The position numbers were made by a program, and so were the translations under genes. Below are positions 31,296 through 39,909 of a DNA stretch of 39,909 nt, piece by piece (within the stretch, counting starts at the first letter, position 1; every line of letters starts with the position of its first letter). Source of the stretch: Spirogloea muscicola (Eukaryota; Streptophyta; Zygnematophyceae; Spirogloeales; Spirogloeaceae); the NCBI GenBank assembly GCA_009602725.1, contig WELB01000042.1:240348-280256 (forward strand), written 5' to 3'. The notes under the pieces were generated by a model that did not search any database, was not told the origin of the DNA, and saw only the letters and a program-made list of their open reading frames with translations.

Positions 31296-31835
31296 TCTTG
31301 GAGGACCACGGGCCTTGGTCGATGTTGTTGTTATGCAGGCTTTATTATGGTCCAGCATCGACGCACATCGCTGGCCTCGCAGTGGGCAGTGCAGAACACA
31401 GAAAGCTGCAGCATTACTGCCATTACCCCCAATGAAATCAGCTCCTGCCAGCTGCAGTCGACATCTTTGGCTGTTTAGGTCCTCGTTGCCACACTCTCCT
31501 TCAGAATATCCCCATTCTGGCCTGTGCACGACGTGCAGATGTGTTTCCGGCTGAGATGGGCTTGCCAGCTGCGTAAGTATCGTTCTTGCGATGACAAGTT
31601 TCAGCATGTTTGCAGCGAGCTCAGGCTAGTGCTTTGCAGCAGAAAGCTGGGCGAGCTCTAGTTGTTGGCAGAAGGGTTTCTAATCTGCCACCTGGTTTCC
31701 AGGCATCGACTAGCGACCTTCATGTATTGACCCGTGGTTACTGAGCGGGTCAATGTGATGTAGGTGATGTACGTCATTAGATGTGCTTGTTTTCGTACTT
31801 GGCCATTTTGGCCTTCGTTTGTTTCAAGTACACGA
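31296..31835 (+). mobile_element. LINE family B, 3' end, inverted relative to its left neighbour
   Basis: Plus-strand: RALVDVVVM, then in shifted frames the segment matching 24048-24428, ending TSDLHVLTRGY with a stop at 31740-31742. The 3' UTR is followed by a nested hairpin: GTACTT (31795-31800) pairs with AAGTAC (31826-31831) and encloses GGCC-ATTTT-GGCC (31801-31813). It begins within ~30 bases of the start of the minus-strand copy, so the two are head to head. Confidence 0.8.
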
Positions 31836-32239
31836 TAGAATTTCTTCTTGGTGCAGGGCTGCATGGCGGTGCTGGTGACCATAGGTCAGATTTGTTATAG
31901 GTAGAAGGCGCGGGTGAGCATGAAATTGAAGGGGAGTCAAGCCGAGCCAGTGCACAACTCACGGCCCAAAAAGTGCAATGTGCAAAGAATGGCGAAAGTG
32001 AAGGCCTAGGCGCACTTTGAGTTGGCGCTTTCTTGTACAATTGGAGATAGCAACTCTAGGACCTAGTTGAGTGCTATGTGTCAATGGGAGGCCGTTGGCC
32101 AAGGTTTCAATATACATCTACGCCTCAGGCCCCGCTGTATGTTACAGCCACTGCACGGAGCCAGTTGGCAACGGTCGTCGGGTTGGCAGGACGGACTGCT
32201 CGAGCAGGCCCTCACCCCATTTCGACGCTCTTTCTGCGA
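31836..32239. other. Unassigned spacer
   Basis: No gene seen. It includes a stretch near 31925-31975 weakly similar to 27950-28010. Confidence 0.4.
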
Positions 32240-32725
32240 TTCACATAGTTACGATGCTTGACCTTCCCAAGCGCTCTCGGCTCTTGGCTGATGTAGGTGC
32301 CTCGACGTTGACAGCCCATCCTGTGTAGTTGCAGCAAGCACTGGAGGAGACTGACTCACGTCTGGCCTGGCTGCAGTCCTTGGCGGGGCCTGTCTCGAGG
32401 ACGCTTCGTAGCTGCATGGTCAGCGATGCCGGAACGCGGATCTGTGGCAAGAGCTCGCAGCAAGGGACGCCGCCAGCTTTGCGATGCGCTGCTTGTCTGG
32501 GGGTGCTGCCTGGCATCTTGGGCACAGGAGCTCGTAAGGGGTCGGACGGCAGCTAGTACATCAGCTCGCGGGATCCCTCGGCGGCCTGCTCGCAGCCTCG
32601 CAGCAGCTGGCGAAGGCGGCGACGGCGGCGGCGGAGGCGGGCGGCGACGGCGCTGAAGGCGACGGCTCGCCCGCAGCCACTGCCGAACGGCCGTCGGCGC
32701 CTCCGGCCGCGCTGTCTGCCTCTTC
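32240..32725 (+). other. Possible gene remnant with coiled-coil-like codons
   Basis: After a possible acceptor at 32328 the plus strand reads LQQALEETDSRLAWLQSLAG; further on (32580-32720) an Ala/Gly/Pro-rich frame with high GC3 reads LAASQQLAKAATAAAEAGG. The two pieces could be exons of one gene, but start, end and frame linkage are not visible, and the stretch is cut by a poly-T/CCG tract. The family is not recognised. Confidence 0.25.
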
Positions 32726-32726
<1 letters not shown>

Positions 32727-32758
<32 letters not shown>

Positions 32759-32761
32759 NTT

Positions 32762-32801
<40 letters not shown>
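32727..32801. repeat. Poly(T) 32-mer, one N, then (CCG)n
   Basis: 32 T residues (32727-32758), N at 32759, TTCTCG, then about 12 CCG units (32764-32801). This could be the poly(A) end of a minus-strand retrocopy, or an assembly join. Confidence 0.85.
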
Positions 32802-32802
<1 letters not shown>

Positions 32803-32974
32803 GCGGCGCCATGGCCGGGCAGCAGGGAAGGCTGCGTCGTCGGCGTTCCTTCCTCTCTGTCGCGTTTGCCGTCTAGCGTCCCCGGAAGGCGCCTACGCGG
32901 CCGCATTTGGGGCCGGCGGATCCGGGACGGGGATCGGACCCGCCTGGGGCGACCGGTCGGATGATCCTCCCCAG

Positions 32975-33250
32975 AAACGGAAGGGCTCGCCCATTGAGGA
33001 TAGGGGCTGGAAAAGAAGAAGTGGCTCTCCCAATGGGGGCAAGGGCTGTGAGAAGCCAGCCCGAAAAGAATTGACAAGGTTCGAAGGGGCCAAACTACGA
33101 GCTAAGCAGCGACTGCGGGGCCTGAAGGGCTGGCTTTTTTGGGCTGGAAAAGGAAGAAGGAACCAAGTACGAGAAGGGGGCCAGGGGAAGCGCTAAGAAA
33201 CAAAGCACAACCAGAAACAAAGCGGCTACGTATCACTCAGTAACCCCTGC
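32975..33250 (-). mobile_element. LINE family A 3' end, nearly all 3' UTR, with fused tails
   Basis: From right: the last few codons and stop (TCA at 33237-33239), the family A 3' UTR (33140-33237), then a tail of the GTGAGAAGCCAGCCC subtype (33015-33085) fused to a truncated tail of the GGGGCTGGAAAAG subtype (32980-33014). The copy is 5'-truncated almost exactly at the stop codon. Confidence 0.75.
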
Positions 33251-33328
33251 AGTCCCGAGGCCCCCCCGCCTGCAACTGCGAGCTCGGGAGACAGCTATTT
33301 CATTTCAAATATATTCTTTCTATATAAG

Positions 33329-34150
33329 GGGGGAGCTGTGAGAGGCAAGCCCCGAAGAAGTATAAGGTCCGGCAACCAGAGAAGAAAGGGAGGAAGGCGC
33401 AAATGCACGAAAGTGGTCTCCATGGCTCCTGCCGAGTGGGCGTTCAGTGACCTGTGGTCAGCAAGTGCCGATCAGAATGAGTAGAGTGCGGGAAAGCGTC
33501 GCCCTGTCGGAGCCCGGAGGCAGCAGCCAAGGCGCGGCCTGCCCCCAAGTGGACGAAAAACGCCAAGGGCCGTTGCAGGGGAGGAGGCCCGCGGTGGCGA
33601 GCTCGGGGGGAGCCCGCCATGGCGGCCCCCGGGGTGGGGCCCACCCCCGGCCCGCGGCGGCGCGCCGTGGTTCCGTGCATGGCGCCGGGGCGGCAAGCCC
33701 GAGAAACGCGTCGCCCGGGGCGATGGGGGGTTTGTTGGGTAGTCCACAGCTTGCCCGTGCCAGTGCCGTGGTACGAGGGGACGTGGGCGGGGCCGCCTCG
33801 AAGCTTGCCGCGGCCGCCATGGCAGCGGGCGCGCGCGCGGAGTGCGGCGCCAGGCCGTCGTCCCACATGGCGTAGGCCGCTGCTAGGAGGCGGGACTACA
33901 ACAAAGCGTCGTCTGCCGGAGCTGCGGCGCGCAGCTCGCTCGCTGGGAGGGCGCGCATGTCCTGGAAGGGCGCAAGCCTTCGCGTGTAGTCCCGCCGCCG
34001 CCCAGCGGATGCGAGGATTGCTGAAGGAGCTGCCTCGCGCGCTTTGGTCGTTTGCGGGGAGCGGCGGCTGCATCGAAGCGTGGCATTGGCGAGCTCCTGC
34101 GCAGGGCTGAGAAGCGCAGATGTGCCTGCGGCGCTCGCCATGCTTCAGCG
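33329..34150 (-). mobile_element. LINE family A, old degraded copy
   Basis: The minus-strand frame ends GRALAAASGLRQGD then a diverged ending before a stop at 33444-33446. A possible decayed tail (GAGCTGTGAGAGGCAAGCCCCGAAGAAG) lies at 33334-33368. Upstream pieces (RRDYTRRLAPFQDM, AAYAMWDDGLA) lie in different frames. It is more diverged than the other copies, so probably older. Confidence 0.55.
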
Positions 34151-34433
34151 ACTGCCAGTGGCCTGTGACACTCACAAGGCACCTCGGCCGGCCAGGCGTC
34201 AGAACACTCTTGGCACCGTGTTGCGTCACTGGTCGGCTGCATGAGAGTAGCTTCGCTTGAACATGGGACTCGAGGGCCGCTTCTAGCAGTAGAGCGAGTT
34301 GGCGTCATGGCTTCAACGCAAGCGAGCGTACATCGGCTACCTATGCAAGGAGAGGCGCCGTTCACCCCTTCCGCTGGGGGTCCACGGGCTGTCTCCGTGG
34401 CACTCACGTTGCTGCGGCCGCTTAGCATGAGCC

Positions 34434-35446
34434 ATGGCGTCCGCTTCATCCTCTGTGATCACCAGCCCCACCCGCCTTTTCCAAGTGCTTTCCAATTATG
34501 CATATTTCGGTAGGGTAGTAAAAGTCGCATTCTGCGGTTGCTGAGCAAAGTCTATGTCCCCACGTTCATGCCCTTGCCTCTTGGTGCAGTACGTGTGCTT
34601 CACGAATTTGATCGACGCATCCGTGGGCTTCGTCACCTGTGATCTTGACTGCACGTGCTCTTGCCCCTCACGCGGATGTCTGCACAGGCACTGGGCTGGT
34701 GGTGCTGCTGCTCGCTTACACGCTTGAGCTGTCCTTTATCGTGGGCATCACCCCCGCACGCGACACGGCCGTTCTCAGCAACGGAGCCCGCGACGGCCGG
34801 CCCCTCATCTGCCACCGCTGCGTGCTCCTCCCCTTGAGCCTTCATTCAGGTCGGCCACCTCACCAATCGCTCGTCCAGTCAATCGATCTGCTGTGCCAGG
34901 GGCACGCAGCTCAACTGGGCCACCTTGCTACTACGCTGAGTGGACTTGCTGGCGCACACTGCACGCACTCAAGCCACACCCCTGCTTACAGCTGTTGGCC
35001 GGCTTGATCTGCAAGCGATGAAACGTTGTCGGGTGTAGCTCGTGCATGTCATGTCAATACGGCCCTGCATGAGCTTGCAGGGGCACCTGAGTGCTCCTAA
35101 AGGCTGTTCGTGAAGGGCTGCATACACCGCTGGCAGCTTCCACCGGCTGCTCCGCTGTCAAGAATTTAGTGTGCCTAGCACTCAAATAGCACTCGTGCCG
35201 CTGTGGTAGATCCTTAGCAGCCACTTGATTGCACGATGGCCGTTGCAGAACGTCGTCGTCCTCAGACCTGACTTTACCATACACCCGTGCTTGCATGCAG
35301 GCATGGTGGAAAGGATCCCTGTGCCAGTTGAGGCCTTCCGGTCCGGCCTCAACCCTGGATTTGCGATTGAATTCCTCATGTCCTTCATCGTCTCGCTATT
35401 GGTCGTCCTGTCCGCTGGCCTCACTGTCTTGGCCATCGGCGTCTGA
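34434..35446 (+). CDS. Small membrane protein, family not recognised
   Basis: Four exons with consistent phases: 34434-34514, 34590-34638, 34688-34849, 35301-35446, giving 145 residues. The start MASASSSVITSPTRLFQVL sits at the first ATG that joins the frame. Hydrophobic segments: LVVLLLAYTLELSFIVGI (middle) and FLMSFIVSLLVVLSAGLTVLAI (C-terminal, ending IGV). A weaker hydrophobic stretch is near YVCFTNLIDASVGFV. A Cys-containing loop (LICHRCVLL) lies between them. No known motif is seen; location and role cannot be stated. The second and third introns are short or ordinary GT-AG; the last (34850-35300) is the longest. The large hydrophobic C-terminal exon and phase agreement support a real gene. 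Confidence 0.5.
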
Positions 35447-35734
35447 CGTGAGCTGCCATCAGCTCCATGTAGCCGTAAGGCAAAGGCAGATATGCTGTGC
35501 CATTTCAATCAACGCAGATGCATCTGCATCACTGCGTTCCCGGTCACAGGCTGCGGAATACTGTTCAATAAGGCTTGTCAACAAGCACGCCTAGGACTGG
35601 CAATATTTGGTCACATCACCATGAAGGCTTCTTGAGTGGTCGGGGAGCATAGTCATGCACCGATACCATGCCAAGACGACAACAAGCTTCCGAAGTTGCA
35701 TACTATCACTGAAAACAGAGGTTGAACTCCAACA

Positions 35735-35785
35735 ATGAGGCAATGGCTGTGAGCGACCAGCCCAGAAGACTGTACAAACGTGTCT
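35735..35785 (-). repeat. Diverged solo LINE tail
   Basis: AATGAGGCAATGGCTGTGAG, then CGACCAGCCCAGAAGACTG, then TACAAACG matches position by position the AATGGGGGCAAGGGCTGTGAG...GCCAGCCCGAAAAGAATTGACAAGG tail, with about a quarter of bases changed. No coding part or target duplication is evident. Confidence 0.55.
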
Positions 35786-36734
35786 TGAAACGCGAACAGC
35801 GTCAGCACAGTAAAGCTGGCCCACGGACTTGAGCAATAGCGACCGGACAATTACGCCAGCTCAATGGTAACGAGTCTATTGCCTGAGTTCAGGAAGACTG
35901 GTGCAGGAGTTTGCGTCCCCTACCGCGAAAAGGCTACGCAAGGCAATCATCCAGCCCCGCCGTTGCCGCTGGTTGGCAGCGGGAGGAAGAAGTGAGATTG
36001 CAGCTATGTAGAGGACATTGTCTCCAGCTGCGGCGAAGATGGCTGCACTGCTCTCCTGGCTCGGAAACGGCACTGCTCTCATGGCTTGGATATGAGACTG
36101 GCTGCCAGATTGCAGGGATCTTAAAGTCAACCTGTATCTGAGATGCGCTCTAGCCCTGCCGCAGGCGATCAATCTAGAGCAGAGGTGTTATTCATACGTG
36201 CACGCCCCAGAATCACTGTGAAACTCAGCCTCCCTGGCTGTGCTGGTCGCCCTACTAAGCTCACGCAGGCTAGCGTCTTTGAGACACTCTTTGGCTGAAA
36301 TTGCTGCTAGTCAAGCGTCGGGGTCACGGGGTGGCTGAGCCGTACTATGATCAAGCTACACATGAATGGAGCTGTGCTCCGCCATTGGCATTTGGTTCTT
36401 GTAGTTGACCCCTCGAGACTTCGCATCCCCCTCTTCTGATGGTGGTCTTCAGACACCAAAGGCCCTTCGCTTCTTGGCTGGGCTCCACTTCTGCTCGGCT
36501 CCACTGCATCCACAATCTCAATGAGACACGAGCTCGGGCATTCTATTCAAGCAGTTGCTGCGACTGCAGTCTTCATTAGCTATATGTACACAGGTTCTCA
36601 CTAGTTAGCAGCCTTCTCACCTCATCAGAAGCACAGCCGCCCGCTACGAAAAACATGGAAGAACAAGTATTGAAGCGCAGCCAGCTGCAGTTAGGGTGGA
36701 GAAATAAGTTTCCCGATACTGGATTAGAGTGTAG

Positions 36735-36890
36735 CTCCCAGCCCGTCCACCTATTCAAGCGAGTTGCTTTCAACTGGATAACTCTCTTTTCTGGGTGCAT
36801 ATGTTGAGGAGCATCTGTGAAGCTCACAGTCCGTCCACCAATTCCAGCGAGTTGCTCGGAACTGGAAGCCACTCTCTTCTGAATGCATGC
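36735..36890. repeat. Diverged direct duplication, ~65-base unit
   Basis: CCGTCCACC...TTC.AGCGAGTTGCT and ACTCTCTT..CTG..TGCAT occur in the same order twice, about 91 bases apart (from ~36737 and ~36828). No coding signal is convincing. Confidence 0.55.
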
Positions 36891-37031
36891 ATCGTGGGCT
36901 AGGCTTCCCGCAGATGTAACTCATACATCTCACTGCTGGTGGCCTAGTGGCCTCCTCATCCAGAGCTTAAGACTTGTCCCAGTGTCTGGTCAATGGATGC
37001 CAAGCTCGTAAGAGTTCAATTCTGCGAAGTG

Positions 37032-37880
37032 CTATTGCTCTTCGTGCTCCTGCTTGATGTCCACGTTGACCAGCTTGCCCCTGACATACTACAATCTGCT
37101 CTATATCCTTATCGACGCTTTTTGGCGAATATGAACTCATCGACCCTGCTAAAAAGCCAGGCATTTGGAAAAAATGACGACGCTTGGGCTTCACACACAC
37201 CATGTCCACTGCTCCATAACGACCGTCAAGTTGGCTCCACCAAATCCAAGTTGATGAGCAGAGTATGCCGCACTTCTAGCTGTTTCTGCAAGCGGGCAGC
37301 TTCATAACAGGCAAGAAGCTCATAGCACGTTGTAGTCCTCTGAAATGGAAGACTGCGCCAAGCGATGCTGGTCCGAGGTGCTAACAAGGAATCCACTTTA
37401 AGAGTGGAGCATCTGCGTCTGGAGTCGTCCGTGCATGCAAGCCCTCTTCTAGGCCGCTGCACAGCTTCTGTAGCACAGGCTAGGGTGCCGCTTTGTTTGA
37501 CCAGCATGCATACCTGCTAGTCATGCTCCTTACCTTGAGCTCTTCCTTGACAAGAAATTAAGCTTACGGTAATAGTGATCCAGTCAAGCAGGAAATGCGT
37601 GTTGCCGGGGTAACAGCTAGTATGGAAGAGCTGCTTGCCTTTCTTCAGGAGCTCTAGTCGAGGGAAAGAACATGGCCCGGCCATCTCTTCGACTGTCAGC
37701 TTGACAGCAAGACACACTTGGCATCATCTTACCTGTTGAAAGAAAGCTTTTGTACTTGTCAAAGCTGCTGTTACTTCTTCCACGTTGAGGACAGGCCCTC
37801 ACCTCTTGGTATTTCTGCCTACTGTCCACTGCGAGAAAGTGCTGTTGACCACGGAGCTTCTGCCTGGAAAGATGTCCCAA
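37032..37880 (-). other. Possible multi-exon gene, unresolved
   Basis: Three minus-strand stretches look exon-like: 37710-37570 (AVKLTVEEMAGPCSF, LLKKGKQLFHTSCYPGN, FLLDWITIT before gtaagc), 37340-37230 (CYELLACYEAARLQKQLEV after a CAG acceptor), and 37080-37032 (KLVNVDIKQEHEEQ then stop, after a CAG acceptor). I could not join them with consistent phases or find a start. The family is not recognised. Confidence 0.28.
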
Positions 37881-37884
37881 AGTC

Positions 37885-38322
37885 TTTGTATTGGGAATTT
37901 GAACTTGAGGTCTATACTTGTCTTTGCTCCAGGTGTTTGTTCATCTGTTCTAGGGCGAAGGCTGCCGGGCACCTCCAAGTATGAGCAGATGAACTAGAAG
38001 CGGGGGTAACCTAAACAAACACACCCAGTCACTGTTCTGTCCGCTCTGAGGGCAAGCCCAAGCTCAACCATGTCGTCTGGGCGTGGAGCCCGACCGAAGG
38101 GGCAGCTGTCATGCTGTTGCACTGCGACTGAGCTTGTGTCTATGACACAAGCACAGGAGGCGCTGGCTGAGCTACAGCCACCAACATGCTCTGGACTGAA
38201 TATGATGTATAGTGTTTAAATTTGCCTGCGAGCAGCAGTTCACGACTATATATACCTTCTGTACAAAAGGCTAGTGCTTGGCCTGTTCCCAAGTCGCCTT
38301 TATTGCACTCCACAGCCTGTTG
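37885..38322. other. 3' flank of the iron transporter, no gene seen
   Basis: Nothing coding is supported. It probably includes the 3' UTR of the transporter gene read from the minus strand. Confidence 0.45.
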
Positions 38323-39606
38323 TCATTGGAAGCCAGCGAGCTGGACAAGCCGAAGAATGCCGTACGTGATGAGCATGGCCAGCCAGCCGCCGAGCACGCT
38401 CCGGAGGCCCGCCCGCAGCATCTTGGCGCCGCCCACCACAGCGCCAAGGACCCCAAACAGTGCTAGGGCCACCGTCGAGGCGATGACGACTGAGATGAGG
38501 CGTATCCAGAAAACGGCGATGAATGCGGCCGACAGGAGGGGAAACAGGGCTCCGACCGAGAATGCTGCTGCCGATGCGAGCGCAGCCTGAGTGACAGCAG
38601 ACCCAACAAAGCAAAAGGTGAGCACGTTGTGGATATAGTAACACCGTTTAGTACTACGGTGTCTATAGTTCCTGGTGCAAAGCAAATGCTCCAGCGAAGG
38701 TCGTCGATAACAATGACAGCAGGGGAGCGTGGACAGTGCCGAACACCTGTGTGGGGTTGGAGAGATCATCCACGTCGATGCCGAGCTCGTCACGCACATG
38801 CGCTTTGACGGCGTCCACACTGCTCATCGCAAGGTTGACAAGGGAGAGTGAGAGGAGAACGGAAGACAGCAAGAGGAAAGGGAGAGGGGAGGAAGGCGAG
38901 GCCGTGCCCGCGAGCTGGAGAGGGGGGGTGAGAGGGCAAGAGGTGGGGAGACATGGGCGGTGCGTACATAGATCCGTGATAGAGGAGGGGAGGAGGGGTT
39001 GGCAGCAAAACAGAGTGAGAGCGAGGAGTGGAGAGTTGGAGCAATGGCAGCTGTGGCTCCTCCTAGTGACTTAACGTGCTTTGCCGGTGGCATGGACTGG
39101 CACTGTGGCCACGCACGTCGCCGGCGACGGCAAGCGCGACAGCGGAGAGCCTGGAGCGCCCACCTGGAGAGCTCCACGGCGACCTCCTTGGCCAGGCGGT
39201 GGGACAGGCCGCGGCCGACGTAGATGGCGGTGAGCTCCTCGAGCTCGCGCTGGCGCGCCTCGGGGCCCCGGGCGTGCTCATCGCGCTCCTTCTGGATGTC
39301 CGCCTCCTCGGTGTCGCGCTGCCCGTAGACGGAGACGTACTCGCCGATGGCCATGGACAGCGCGCCCGCCACGAGGCCCGCGACGCCGGAGAGCAGCATG
39401 GTCCGGGCGTCACTGCGGACGGCGCCGACGCCGACGAGGAGCGACGCCACGGACACGAGGCCGTCGTTGGCACCCAGCAGCGCGGCGCGCAGCCACGGCG
39501 CGCGGTGCACGTAGTGGTGCGCGCTGCAAGCGGCGTGGCCGGCGCCGCCCTCCGCCGCGGCCTCGATGTCCACGGCCGCCGGCGCCGCTTGCGCCGCTGC
39601 GGCCAT
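38323..39606 (-). CDS. Vacuolar iron transporter family protein (VTL/nodulin-21-like)
   Basis: Predicted Fe2+ (or Mn2+) carrier that moves metal from cytosol into the vacuole or an acidocalcisome. Minus-strand exons 39606-39164, 38819-38747, 38586-38323 (phases 2, 0), giving 259 residues, the usual family length. Order: Ala-rich N-terminus, WLRAALLGANDGLVSVASLL (first span with the family motif), LLSGVAGLVAGALSMAIGEY (second span), VSVYGQRDTEEADIQKE and a Glu-rich cytosolic helix region to AHVRDELGIDVDDLSNPTQ, then three spans (SAAAFSVGALFPLLSAAF, VVIASTVALALFGVLGAVV, LGGWLAMLITYGILRLVQL). GANDGLVS and SMAIGEY-VSVY fit the VTL branch better than VIT1. The central metal-binding-like region is longer than in short plant VTLs. 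The ATG at 39606 is the first in frame upstream of the conserved part. A LINE tail lies 70-140 bases upstream. Confidence 0.9.
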
Positions 39607-39673
39607 GGCGGCAACGATTTTCCGGAGTCTCGCACGGGGGAAACGGCGGGGGGGGTGGTCGCCCTGTCCTCCT

Positions 39674-39745
39674 CCTCCGCTACCTTGTCCATTCCTCTGG
39701 GCTGGCCTCTCCCAGCAACCACTTAATCTGGCCGCGCTTGCTGTC
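39674..39745 (-). repeat. Solo LINE tail in the 5' flank of the iron transporter gene
   Basis: The minus strand reads GCGCGGCCAGATTAAGTGG, then TTGCTGGGAGAGGCCAGCCC, then AGAGGAATGGACAAGG. It matches the tail of the LINE at 28636-28870 and the solos at 25136-25323. No LINE coding sequence is attached. The flanks (GGACAGCAA and GTAGCGGA) show no clear target duplication. Confidence 0.8.
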
Positions 39746-39749
39746 CTTC

Positions 39750-39909
39750 CAGACGGGGAGTGGGAGAGAGAGGGGGAGAGAGAAAAAGAGAGGAGGGGGG
39801 AGAGAGGGGGGGGGAGCGAGAGACAGAGAGGCACCGAAGGAATCAGGGGCCGAGAGAGGAGGCAGGGGAGGGGAATAGGGGAGAGGGAGGGAGAAGGGCC
39901 ATTTCTTCT
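39750..39909. repeat. Purine-rich (GA/GGGA) tract
   Basis: Almost pure A/G on the plus strand from about 39758 to the window end, with G-runs up to nine. A similar purine bias occurs in intron 1 of the transporter gene (38838-39030). It lies in the presumed promoter. Confidence 0.75.

Larger units (their letters stand above)
35447..37031. other. Intergenic region with little content
   Basis: No coding exon can be supported. It holds one diverged LINE tail (35735-35785) and one short direct duplication (36735-36890). The rest shows only short frames. Confidence 0.5.

Noticed and set aside
33060-33085. GGTTCGAA in the tail as an RNA polymerase III B box (tRNA-derived SINE)
   Set aside because: There is no A box at the right distance, and the motif is missing from other tail subtypes. 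The tails match LINE 3' ends instead.
36576-36933. Two similar minus-strand frames as a repeated protein domain
   Set aside because: The likeness follows from the short DNA duplication at 36735-36890. Frames lack starts, splice sites and coding bias.
38838-39030. Coding sequence in the purine-rich stretch inside the iron transporter gene
   Set aside because: It interrupts the conserved transporter frame, has GT-AG borders with the right phases, and is simple-sequence in character, so it is an intron.

Overview
The window looks like nuclear DNA of a green alga (Chlorophyta, possibly Trebouxiophyceae; the lineage is an inference). The reasons are spliced genes with short GT-AG introns, strong G/C preference at third codon positions, and protein families shared with land plants: a plastid-type methionine sulfoxide reductase A, a plant-type TPR protein, a PC-esterase and a nodulin-21-like vacuolar iron transporter. 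Four single-base Ns (8956, 16348, 23579, 32759), all in GC-rich or homopolymer tracts, mark weak assembly points.

Layout. 1-8022 (+): most of a large gene for a coiled-coil protein (14 exons seen, 5' end outside the window). 8234-8715: a degraded LINE 3' end. 8910-11691 (+): a nucleotide-sugar transporter of the CMP-sialic acid/UDP-sugar type, 8 exons. 12780-14675 (-): MsrA with its own transit-peptide exon. 14676-16774: GC-rich intergenic DNA between divergent genes, with one LINE 3' end. 16775-18352 (+): a TPR protein with a poly-Gly linker. 19112-23486 (-): a type II membrane PC-esterase/SGNH-like protein, about a dozen exons. 23740-34150: a roughly 10 kb accumulation of non-LTR retrotransposon (LINE) 3' ends in both orientations. 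34434-35446 (+): a 145-residue membrane protein not recognised. 35447-38322: mostly unassigned. 38323-39606 (-): VTL/VIT1-type iron transporter.

How the genes relate: no operon or obvious pathway is present. The nucleotide-sugar transporter and the PC-esterase-like protein could both act on Golgi glycans. The iron transporter and MsrA are both stress or homeostasis genes. These links are inference only.

The most unusual content is the LINE material. Two LINE families (A and B) encode the same C-terminal module: a CxC...H...C zinc motif, an R2-like endonuclease signature, and a conserved ending similar to SDLxLLTRGY. Every 3' UTR ends not in poly(A) but in a compact hairpin tail. The tails also occur alone as 50-75 bp units, two of them flanked by clear target-site duplications inside another LINE copy. 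Several 5'-truncated copies are joined head to head with their tails pointing outward. I find no tRNA, rRNA or CRISPR array.
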